This document shows positions 41,543 through 47,721 of a stretch of 47,721 nt of DNA, one piece after another. A program made the translations under genes and the position numbers. The DNA is from Burkholderiaceae bacterium. GTDB lineage: Bacteria; Pseudomonadota; Gammaproteobacteria; Burkholderiales; Burkholderiaceae_C. The stretch covers positions 1 to 47,721 of the forward strand of contig JAIESX010000055.1 in NCBI GenBank assembly GCA_019745555.1, written 5' to 3'. Numbering within the stretch: position 1 is the first letter of the stretch; every line of letters begins with the position of its first letter. The notes below the pieces were generated by a model. The model ran no database searches and had not been told where the DNA came from. It saw only the letters and a program-made list of their open reading frames with translations.

Positions 41543-42418
41543 ATGACGGATACGACGCGACGATCTGGGCTGATGGCCCTGCTGCTGACGGGCTCGCTGC
41601 TGCTGGCGGCCTGCGGCACGGGTCCCGGCACCGCGCCCGTCGAGGACCGGCGCGCCCCTGTGGCCCGTCCCGTGCTGGACCCCAACACCACGCCCGTCAG
41701 GCAGCCTCCGGGCTTCGAGAACGCGGGCAAGCCGGGCTACTACACCGTCAAGCCCGGCGAGACCCTGATCCGCATCGGCCTGGAGACCGGCCAGAACTGG
41801 AAGGACATCGCGGCCTGGAACAACCTGGAGCAGCCCAACCAGATCAGTGTGGGCCAGGTCCTGCGCGTCGTGCCGCCTACGGCCACGCTGGCCGCTGCGG
41901 CCTCGGCACCCGAAAGCAGCGGCGTGGTCACGCGCCCCGTGGGCTCGGGCAGTATCGCCTCGACCCAGGTGCAGCCGGGCCAGACCTCGGCCCCGGCCCG
42001 CCCTGCGGAACCGGTCGCCACGAGCACCGCCGCCACCGCAGCGACTGAATCCGGCCTGAGCTGGATCTGGCCTGTCCCCGGCCCGGTGATCGCCGGCTTT
42101 GACGAGGTCAAGAACAAGGGCCTGGACCTGGGCGGTACCGCCGGCGAACCCGTGCTGGCCGCGGCCGACGGCCGCGTGGTCTATGTGGGCGCGGGCCTGC
42201 GCGGTTACGGCAACCTCATCATCCTCAAGCACAACAACACCTATCTCACGGCCTATGCGCACAACAAGACGCTGCTGGTCAAGGAAGACCAGGCCGTGCG
42301 CAGGGGCCAGAAGATTGCCGAGATGGGCAACAGCGATGCCGATCGCGTGAAGCTGCACTTCGAGGTGCGGCGTCAGGGCAAGCCGGTCGATCCGCTCAAG
42401 TACCTCCCGCCGCGCTAG
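41543..42418 (+). CDS. nlpD: NlpD-like lipoprotein with LysM and degenerate M23 peptidase domains
   Basis: The 291-residue protein starts at 41543, seven bases after AAGGAGAG; an in-frame ATG at 41525 overlaps pcm but has no such site. The lipobox is LLLAAC (cysteine near residue 24). A LysM domain (YYTVKPGETLIRIG onward, about 68-112) binds peptidoglycan. The C-terminal LytM domain (about 180-288) has lost the zinc ligands: NKGLDLGG replaces HxGxD and KLHFE replaces HLHFE. It therefore probably activates an amidase, as E. coli NlpD does for AmiC. It precedes rpoS by 28 bases. Confidence 0.94.
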   Translation: MTDTTRRSGLMALLLTGSLLLAACGTGPGTAPVEDRRAPVARPVLDPNTTPVRQPPGFENAGKPGYYTVKPGETLIRIGLETGQNWKDIAAWNNLEQPNQISVGQVLRVVPPTATLAAAASAPESSGVVTRPVGSGSIASTQVQPGQTSAPARPAEPVATSTAATAATESGLSWIWPVPGPVIAGFDEVKNKGLDLGGTAGEPVLAAADGRVVYVGAGLRGYGNLIILKHNNTYLTAYAHNKTLLVKEDQAVRRGQKIAEMGNSDADRVKLHFEVRRQGKPVDPLKYLPPR

Positions 42419-42446
42419 GGCGGAATCGAAGCCGTGAGGAAACGCC

Positions 42447-43418
42447 ATGCCCCGACGTACTCCCCACGGCCAGTCTGCTGCGCGTCCTGAACCCCGCTTG
42501 CTTGACGACGGGGCGCCGGCGCCCGATGCCGAGGTGCCAGCCGCCGCCACGGCCGAGTTCGCCGGCGAATCGGGGGATGCCCTGACCGCCTATCTGCGCC
42601 AGGTGCGCCGCACCGAGCTCTTCACCCCCGAGCAGGAGTACGCCACCGCCGTGCGGGCGCGGGCCGGCGACTTCGCGGCGCGCCAGAGCATGATCGAGCA
42701 CAACCTGCGCCTGGTCGTTAGCATCGCCAAGCTCTACCTTGGCCGCGGCGTGCCGCTGTCGGACCTGATCGAGGAGGGCAACCTCGGGCTCATGCACGCC
42801 ATCGAGAAGTTCGAACCCGAGCGCGGTTTCCGCTTCTCGACCTACGCCACCTGGTGGATACGCCAGTCGGTCGAGCGCGCGCTGCAGCAGCAGGGGAGGG
42901 TGATCCGTCTGCCCGTCAACGTCGTGCGCGAGTTGCAGCAGGTGCTGCGTGCGCGTCGTGAGCTGGAAAACGACGCCCACTTCACGGCGCGCCGCCCGGA
43001 AGGCGTGCGCGTGGAAGACGTGGCGGACTTCCTGGGCCGCGACATCCACGAGGTGGCCGAGCTGCTGGCCCTGGCCGAAACGCCGCGCTCGCTGGACGCC
43101 ACCATAGAACGTGCCGACGGCGAGCAGACCCTGGCCGAGACCGTGGTCGACGAGTTCGCGCTCGATCCCAGCGGCATCACCCACACCCACGAGGTCGAGC
43201 GCCTGCTCGAAGACTGGCTGCTCAGCCTCTCGGCGCGCGAGCGCGAGGTGCTCGAGGGCCGCTACGGCCTGCACGACCGCGAGCCCGAGACCCTGGACGT
43301 GCTGAGCCAGCGCCTGGGCCTGACGCGCGAACGCGTGCGCCAGGTGCAGAACGAGGCCCTGTACAAGCTCAAGCGCCATCTGGCGCGCCGCGGCATCACG
43401 CGTGAGGCCCTGCTGTAA
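42447..43418 (+). CDS. rpoS: RNA polymerase sigma factor RpoS
   Basis: This is the 323-residue stationary-phase and general stress sigma factor. After a variable N terminus (1-40) come region 1.2 ([20 protein letters not shown], near 44-63), region 2 with [16 protein letters not shown] and the melting motif [19 protein letters not shown] (near 129-147), region 3 with [14 protein letters not shown] near 152, and region 4 with the helix-turn-helix [16 protein letters not shown] near 291. It follows nlpD, the conserved neighbour. A promoter inside the end of pcm may drive both. Confidence 0.97.
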   Translation: MPRRTPHGQSAARPEPRLLDDGAPAPDAEVPAAATAEFAGESGDALTAYLRQVRRTELFTPEQEYATAVRARAGDFAARQSMIEHNLRLVVSIAKLYLGRGVPLSDLIEEGNLGLMHAIEKFEPERGFRFSTYATWWIRQSVERALQQQGRVIRLPVNVVRELQQVLRARRELENDAHFTARRPEGVRVEDVADFLGRDIHEVAELLALAETPRSLDATIERADGEQTLAETVVDEFALDPSGITHTHEVERLLEDWLLSLSAREREVLEGRYGLHDREPETLDVLSQRLGLTRERVRQVQNEALYKLKRHLARRGITREALL

Positions 43419-43428
43419 GTGGCTCGGG

Positions 43429-43434
43429 TAACAT
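43429..43434 (+). promoter_or_regulatory. Possible -10 of the exonuclease gene (leaderless arrangement)
   Basis: TAACAT ends six bases before the ATG at 43441, and no Shine-Dalgarno sequence is present. Confidence 0.4.
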
Positions 43435-43440
43435 CCCCGC

Positions 43441-44226
43441 ATGATTTCCCCTGTCCTTGTTTTCGACATCGAATCCATCCCCGACATTGCCGGTCTGCGT
43501 GCACTGCGCGACATGCCCGCCGACAGCACGGACGAGGAGGTCTACGCGGCCTGGCTGGCCGAGCGCAAGGAGAAGGGGCAGAGCGATTTCGCGCCCCTGC
43601 ATCTGCAGCGCATCCTGGTGATCAGCGCCGTGTTCCGCAATGCCGAGGGTCTGCGCATCCACTCCTTTGTCGACCGCGATGGCAAGAGCGAAGGCAAGGT
43701 CATCCAGACCTTCTTCAACACGCTGGAGAAGCACGTGCCCCAGCTCGTGAGCTGGAATGGCGGCGGTTTCGATCTGCCTGTGCTGCATTACCGCGGCCTG
43801 CAGCATGGCGTGGTGGCCGACAAGTACTGGGACCAGGGCGAGGACGACCGCGACTTCAAGTGGAACAACTACATCAGCCGCTACCACATGCGGCACCTGG
43901 ACCTGATGGACCTGCTGGCCCTGTACCAGCCCAAGAACAATGCGCCCCTGGATGCCATGGCCAAGCTGTGCGGCTTTCCCGGCAAATTGGGCATGGACGG
44001 CTCGGCCGTCTACGGCGCCTACAGGGACGGCAAGCTCGAGGACATCCGCCGCTACTGCGAGACGGATGTGATGAACACCTACCTGCTCTACTGCCGCTTC
44101 CAGAAGATGCGTGGCGGCCTGCTCGAGAAAGAGTACGAGCAGGAGATCGCCACGGTGAAGGCCACGCTCGGTCAGCTCGCGGCGACTGAACCGCACTGGG
44201 ACGAGTACCTGAGCGCCTGGGGTTGA
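43441..44226 (+). CDS. Predicted 3'-5' exonuclease, PolB-like DEDD family
   Basis: The 261-residue protein has the DEDD exonuclease set: DIES at residues 9-12 (FDIESIPDI), Asp in VSWNGGGFDLPVL near 111 and YCETDVMNTYLLY near 205 with its Asp. The last motif is of the DEDDy kind. It resembles stand-alone exonuclease domains related to DNA polymerase B. It probably trims DNA or RNA 3' ends; the substrate is not known. It stands between rpoS and rlmD. Confidence 0.87.
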   Translation: MISPVLVFDIESIPDIAGLRALRDMPADSTDEEVYAAWLAERKEKGQSDFAPLHLQRILVISAVFRNAEGLRIHSFVDRDGKSEGKVIQTFFNTLEKHVPQLVSWNGGGFDLPVLHYRGLQHGVVADKYWDQGEDDRDFKWNNYISRYHMRHLDLMDLLALYQPKNNAPLDAMAKLCGFPGKLGMDGSAVYGAYRDGKLEDIRRYCETDVMNTYLLYCRFQKMRGGLLEKEYEQEIATVKATLGQLAATEPHWDEYLSAWG

Positions 44227-44239
44227 GCGGTCCCTCTGA

Positions 44240-44245
44240 GACAAT
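44240..44245 (+). promoter_or_regulatory. Possible -10 of rlmD (leaderless arrangement)
   Basis: GACAAT ends six bases before the rlmD ATG (44252). The intervening CGGGGG could also act as a poor ribosome binding site if the transcript starts upstream. Confidence 0.4.
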
Positions 44246-44251
44246 CGGGGG

Positions 44252-45709
44252 ATGTCAGATTCCTCCGTTTCCCCCCCTGTTTACCCGAATGATGCCCTGC
44301 GCATCGAATCCCTGGACATCGAGGCCCAGGGCATTGCCCACCGGCCCGATGGCAAGGTCGTCTTCGTCGAAGGCGCCCTGCCTTTCGAGGTGGTCAGCGC
44401 CAGCGTGTTCCGGAAGAAGAACAACTGGGAGGCCGCCACCGTCACGGCCGTCCACCGCGAGTCCTCGCAACGCGTTCGCCCCGCTTGTCCGCACTTTGGC
44501 CTGCATGCCGGCGCCTGCGGCGGCTGCAAGATGCAGCATCTGCACCCGGTGGCCCAGGTAGCGGTCAAGCAGCGGGTGCTGGAAGACAACCTCTGGCATC
44601 TGGGCAAGGTCAAGCCGGAAACCGTCTTGCGCCCCATCGAAGGTCCAGCCTGGGGTTATCGCTACCGCGCGCGCCTGTCGGTGCGTCACGTGCACAAGAA
44701 GGGCACGGTGCTGGTGGGCTTTCACGAGCGCAAGAGCCGTTACGTGGCCGACATGCAGACCTGTCCCGTGCTGCCGCCCCATGTGGACGCCATGCTGATG
44801 CCGCTGCGTGCGCTGATCGCTTCCATGGACGCCATCGAGACCTGTCCGCAGATCGAGCTGGCCTGCGGCGACGAGGTCACGGCCCTCGTGCTGCGCCACC
44901 TGGAGCCGCTGAGTGCGGGCGACGTGGCCAGGCTGCGCACCTTCGCCGCGGCGCATCCCGGCGTGCAGTGGTGGCTGCAGCCCAAGGGGCCGGACACCGT
45001 GCACCTGCTCGATCCGCAGGACGCGTTGCCGCTGGCCTATGGCCTGCCCGAGTTCGGCATCACCATGCCCTTCAAGCCGACCGACTTCACCCAGGTCAAC
45101 CCGCACATCAACCGCGTGCTGGTCACGCGTGCGCTGCGCCTGCTCGAGGTGCAGAAGCACGAACGCGTGATCGACTGGTTCTGCGGCCTGGGTAACTTCA
45201 CGCTGCCGCTGGCCACACAGGCGCGAGAGGCGCTGGGCATCGAGGGCAGCGAGGCGCTGGTGGCGCGTTCACGTGAGAACCTGAAGCACAACCAGGCCTC
45301 GCGTCCCGTAGGGCAGGCCCTGGCGGCGACGGATTTTGTCGCGCGCAATCTGTTCGAGATGACGCCGGAGCTGTTGCTGCGCGATGGCGTGGCCGACAAA
45401 TGGCTGGTCGATCCGCCGCGCGAAGGTGCATTCGCCCTGGCCAAGACCCTGGCGGACCTGCACCAGCAGCGCATCAGCCCTGCCGAGCATCCGCCTACAC
45501 CGGGCGCTGAGGACTGGACGCCACCGCAGCGCATCGTTTATGTGAGCTGCAACCCGGCCACGCTGGCGCGCGATGCCGGCCTGCTGGTGCACCAGGCAGG
45601 TTACCGCTGCACGGCGGCGGGGGTGGTGAACATGTTCCCGCACACCGCGCACGTGGAAAGCATTGCCGTTTTTGATCTCAATGCTTCGGTGCAGGGTCAT
45701 ATGGCATAG
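44252..45709 (+). CDS. rlmD: 23S rRNA (uracil(1939)-C(5))-methyltransferase
   Basis: The 485-residue protein has an N-terminal TRAM-like RNA-binding part (about 12-70). Cysteines for a [4Fe-4S] cluster lie in [19 protein letters not shown] near 77-95 and in the later QTCPVL. The SAM domain contains [12 protein letters not shown] near 310 and DPPREGAF near 387, and the catalytic cysteine lies in [15 protein letters not shown] near 430. It methylates U1939 of 23S rRNA. It is close to RumA of E. coli, somewhat longer through an insertion near residues 405-425. Confidence 0.94.
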   Translation: MSDSSVSPPVYPNDALRIESLDIEAQGIAHRPDGKVVFVEGALPFEVVSASVFRKKNNWEAATVTAVHRESSQRVRPACPHFGLHAGACGGCKMQHLHPVAQVAVKQRVLEDNLWHLGKVKPETVLRPIEGPAWGYRYRARLSVRHVHKKGTVLVGFHERKSRYVADMQTCPVLPPHVDAMLMPLRALIASMDAIETCPQIELACGDEVTALVLRHLEPLSAGDVARLRTFAAAHPGVQWWLQPKGPDTVHLLDPQDALPLAYGLPEFGITMPFKPTDFTQVNPHINRVLVTRALRLLEVQKHERVIDWFCGLGNFTLPLATQAREALGIEGSEALVARSRENLKHNQASRPVGQALAATDFVARNLFEMTPELLLRDGVADKWLVDPPREGAFALAKTLADLHQQRISPAEHPPTPGAEDWTPPQRIVYVSCNPATLARDAGLLVHQAGYRCTAAGVVNMFPHTAHVESIAVFDLNASVQGHMA

Positions 45710-45768
45710 CCATGTGAGCCGGAACCACAGCATCGCCATCTTCTAGCGGGCCTGAGCGGCCCGCGGTA

Positions 45769-46125
45769 TCAGGAGGACTTCTGGCCCGCTGCGGCCGGCT
45801 TGGCGGCTGGGGCCGGCTTCTTTTCCGCGGCGGCTTCCTGCCCCTCGGGCGAGGGCGTCGGCTGGCCCTCGATCTTGTTCTCGCGCATGTACTGGTCCAT
45901 CTCGCGCCAGCCTTCGAAGATGGCGGTCTTCAGAGCCTTGGGGTTGAGCTGATAGCACTCCTCGATGCCGCGCACGGCGTAACGGCAGGCCCCGCCGATG
46001 GCCTTGCCTTCGGCCTCGCGCATGGCGATGCGCGGGTCCGGTCCCAGGCCGGGGATGTCGCAGGCGGCCAGCAGCAGGGCGACGGTGGCGATGAGCAGGC
46101 GGGGATTCATGGTGAATACGGGCAT
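45769..46125 (-). CDS. Small lipoprotein of unknown function with an Ala/Pro/Lys tail
   Basis: The 118-residue protein has a lipobox LLLAAC ending at residue 22 and mature residues DIPGLGPDPRIAMREAEGKA. Two cysteines in GGACRYAVRGIEECYQL (near 44-60) may form a disulfide. The tail (about 88-118) is rich in Ala, Pro and Lys. A start at 46125 has TAAGGA upstream; the second ATG at 46110 gives a cleaner signal but has no ribosome binding site. I do not recognise the family. Confidence 0.7.
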   Translation of the reverse strand: MPVFTMNPRLLIATVALLLAACDIPGLGPDPRIAMREAEGKAIGGACRYAVRGIEECYQLNPKALKTAIFEGWREMDQYMRENKIEGQPTPSPEGQEAAAEKKPAPAAKPAAAGQKSS

Positions 46126-46184
46126 GGCTTACTGTCCTTATCGGCAGTTGCGGCTGCAGCTTGAGGCACGCTACGGGTCGACGC

Positions 46185-46215
46185 AAAAAGGAAAAGGCCC
46201 CGCAGGGCCCTTTCC
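46185..46215 (-). terminator. Intrinsic terminator after the Bax-inhibitor-like gene
   Basis: On the minus strand GGAAAGGGCCC-TGCG-GGGCCTTTTCC forms an imperfect stem followed by TTTTT, 19 bases after the stop codon. Confidence 0.82.
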
Positions 46216-46233
46216 TGGCGCAGAACGTGAGCT

Positions 46234-46926
46234 TTACTCGCGCTCGCCGCCGAAGATGCCCAGCAGGGCCAGCAGGCTCTGGAACACGTTGATCACGCTC
46301 AGGTACAGGGCCAGGGTAGCGCTGATGTAATTGGTCTCGCCGCCGTCGATGATGCGCTTGATGTCATAGAGCATGAAGGCGCTGAAGATGCCGATGGCCA
46401 GCATGGAGATCACGATCATGCCAGTGCTCGAGCCCACGAAGACGTTGATCACCGAGCCGACCAGCAGCACGATGGCGCCGACCATGAGCCACTTGCCCAT
46501 GCCCGAGAGGTCACGCTTGATCACGGTGGCCAGGCTGGCCATGACGAAGAACACGCCGGCCGTGCCGGCGAAGGCGGTCATGACCAGGTCGGCGCCGTTC
46601 TTGAAGCCCAGCACCATGGCGATCAGGCGCGAGAGCATCAGGCCCATGAAGAAGGTGAAGCCCAGCAGCACCGGCACGCCAGCGGCAGAGTTCTTGGTCT
46701 TCTCGATGGCATAGATGAAGCCGAAGGCGCCGCCCAGGAAGACGATCAGGCCGACAAAGCCGGTCAGGGAGGCGGTGATGCCCGTTGCGACGCCCACCCA
46801 GGCGCCCAGAACGGTGGGCAGCAGGCTCAGGGCCAGCAGCCAGTAGGTGTTGCGCAGGACCTTGTTGCGCTCGGTGGCGGACAGGCCGTAGCCGGTCTGG
46901 CCGTAGGTCTGGACTTGTTCGCTCAT
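46234..46926 (-). CDS. Bax inhibitor-1/YccA family membrane protein
   Basis: The 230-residue protein has seven hydrophobic segments after a polar start (residues 1-22). Typical BI-1 features are LRNTYWLLALSLLPTVLGAW near 24-43, the SMLAIGIFSAFMLYDIKRII segment near 172-191 with its conserved Asp, and a hydrophobic C-terminal helix. Bacterial relatives include YccA, which inhibits FtsH, and calcium-leak channels; which applies here is unknown. It is monocistronic with its own terminator. Confidence 0.92.
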   Translation of the reverse strand: MSEQVQTYGQTGYGLSATERNKVLRNTYWLLALSLLPTVLGAWVGVATGITASLTGFVGLIVFLGGAFGFIYAIEKTKNSAAGVPVLLGFTFFMGLMLSRLIAMVLGFKNGADLVMTAFAGTAGVFFVMASLATVIKRDLSGMGKWLMVGAIVLLVGSVINVFVGSSTGMIVISMLAIGIFSAFMLYDIKRIIDGGETNYISATLALYLSVINVFQSLLALLGIFGGERE

Positions 46927-47112
46927 GATGTCTCTCCTAGTCTGCAGGCAACGGACTGTGCCCAGTTGCGGCCATTCTAGGCCGATTCAAGTGGCGCCCC
47001 CCAATTCACCACGGTTTCTGCGTATTTGTCATGGCAGTTTTGCGACGCCCGCCCGTGGTCCGGCGCCGTAATGAGGCTATGCTTGCGGCTGTTTTTCTCT
47101 GGACTTTCCACC

Positions 47113-47520
47113 ATGCAAACCAAACTCTGCCTCCAGCTTGACGACATCAAGAAAATCGCCGCGGCCGCCGAGGCCGAGGCCCTGAAGAACAACTGGGCCG
47201 TGAGTATCTCCATCGTCGACGATGGCGGCCACCTGCTGTGGCTGCAGCGTCTGGACGGCGCCGCTCCTATCTCGGCCCAGATTGCCCCGGCCAAGGCCCA
47301 CACGGCGGCCATGGGCCGACGCGAAAGCCGCATCTACGAAGAGATGATCAACGGCGGCCGCGTCTCCTTCCTCAGCGCCCCGGGCCTGGACGGTCTGCTC
47401 GAAGGCGGCGTGCCGATCATGAAGGATGGCCAGTGCCTGGGCGCCGTGGGGGTGAGCGGCGTGAAGTCGGTCGAAGATGCGCAGATCGCGCGCGCGGGCA
47501 TCGCGGCCATCGGCCTCTGA
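47113..47520 (+). CDS. GlcG/HbpS-family (DUF336) protein, heme-binding-like
   Basis: The 135-residue cytoplasmic protein begins MQTKLCLQLDDIKKIAAAAE. It has the family segments VSISIVDDGGHLLWLQRLDG near 30-49, PAKAHTAAMGRRES near 60 and GGVPIMKDGQCLGAVGVSG near 97-115. HbpS binds heme, and GlcG genes accompany glycolate oxidase clusters. Neither partner is in the window, so the role is open. There is no good ribosome binding site; the start matches the family's N terminus. Confidence 0.88.
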   Translation: MQTKLCLQLDDIKKIAAAAEAEALKNNWAVSISIVDDGGHLLWLQRLDGAAPISAQIAPAKAHTAAMGRRESRIYEEMINGGRVSFLSAPGLDGLLEGGVPIMKDGQCLGAVGVSGVKSVEDAQIARAGIAAIGL

Positions 47521-47606
47521 GAGACACCCCGCTGAGTGAAAAGGGCCCCGCGGGCTAGGCGGTGGCTTATCGTGTTGACGAAAAGTTAACCAAGTCCACG
47601 TAATTG

Positions 47607-47646
47607 AGAGGCTGTGTGTCGAAAGACGCACAGCCTCTTGTTCTTG
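47607..47646 (+). terminator. Probable intrinsic terminator after the GlcG-like gene
   Basis: AGAGGCTGTGTGTC pairs with GACGCACAGCCTCT (one G-T pair) around a GAAA loop, followed by a T-rich run. It stands 86 bases after the stop codon. Beyond it, to the right edge, I see only a GACGT-ctaa-ACGTC inverted repeat near 47695-47708 and no gene. Confidence 0.75.
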
Positions 47647-47721
47647 GCACTTGCCAGCTCAGCCTAAGAAAGATGTAAGGAAACGGGTCGTGCAGACGTC
47701 TAAACGTCGAGAGACTTAGGG

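Overview
The window looks like ordinary chromosome of a high-GC betaproteobacterium of the order Burkholderiales, most likely the family Comamonadaceae. This is inferred from gene content and protein character: a monomeric NADP isocitrate dehydrogenase, a phasin with PhaR-type operators, EF-P with the arginine (EarP) modification system, the surE-pcm-nlpD-rpoS block and exbB-exbD-lpxK-kdsB-adk. Coding density is high. There is no insertion sequence, prophage, CRISPR array or rRNA. Two tRNA genes are present (Val-TAC and His-GTG).

Layout. 1-788: end of a small membrane protein and a Tat-type exported DUF6152 protein. 848-4692 (minus): exbB-exbD-lpxK-trm112-like-kdsB, then adk, an envelope/lipid A/KDO block. 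5029-9505 (plus): xseA, sodB and icd, the last behind a tandem operator-like repeat. 9573-13056: DUF192 protein, clpS and clpA. 13135-15177: Fur-box-controlled iron-binding protein divergent from a lipoprotein patatin. 15376-16027: phasin with two perfect or near-perfect palindromes bracketing its promoter. 16132-19690 (plus): thioesterase, nitroreductase, Na+/H+ antiporter-like protein and D-glycerate-type dehydrogenase. 19705-22087 (minus): Kef-like antiporter and YbdK-type carboxylate-amine ligase, overlapping. 22302-24889 (plus): rmuC and an MFS protein. 24846-28208 (minus): a tight three-gene unit encoding an AMP-phosphorylase-like enzyme, a PRPP-synthetase paralogue and a LOG-family phosphoribohydrolase. 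28286-30042 (minus): earP and efp. 30068-33559 (plus): uvrC, pgsA and an EamA exporter. 33696-36329: hupB, tRNA-Val, ppiD, tRNA-His. 36360-39797: kdsA, then a DHA2-type exporter and a quinone oxidoreductase on the minus strand. 39931-45709 (plus): surE, pcm, nlpD, rpoS, a PolB-like 3'-5' exonuclease and rlmD. 45769-47520: small lipoprotein, Bax-inhibitor-like membrane protein and a GlcG/HbpS-type protein.

The candidates for something new are (i) the ribose-phosphate/nucleotide unit at 24846-28208, where three enzymes acting at the ribose C1 position of NMPs or on PRPP are packed within 2 and 7 bases of each other; (ii) a recurrent promoter arrangement in which a TANAAT-like -10 hexamer ends exactly 6-7 bases before the start codon of genes lacking a Shine-Dalgarno sequence (clpS, earP, uvrC, pgsA, exonuclease, rlmD), implying leaderless mRNAs, with one perfect palindrome (30049-30060) apparently giving both earP and uvrC their -10 elements; and (iii) clear operator architectures at the phasin, icd and iron-binding-protein genes. 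Family names come from recognising motifs by eye. No database search was run.
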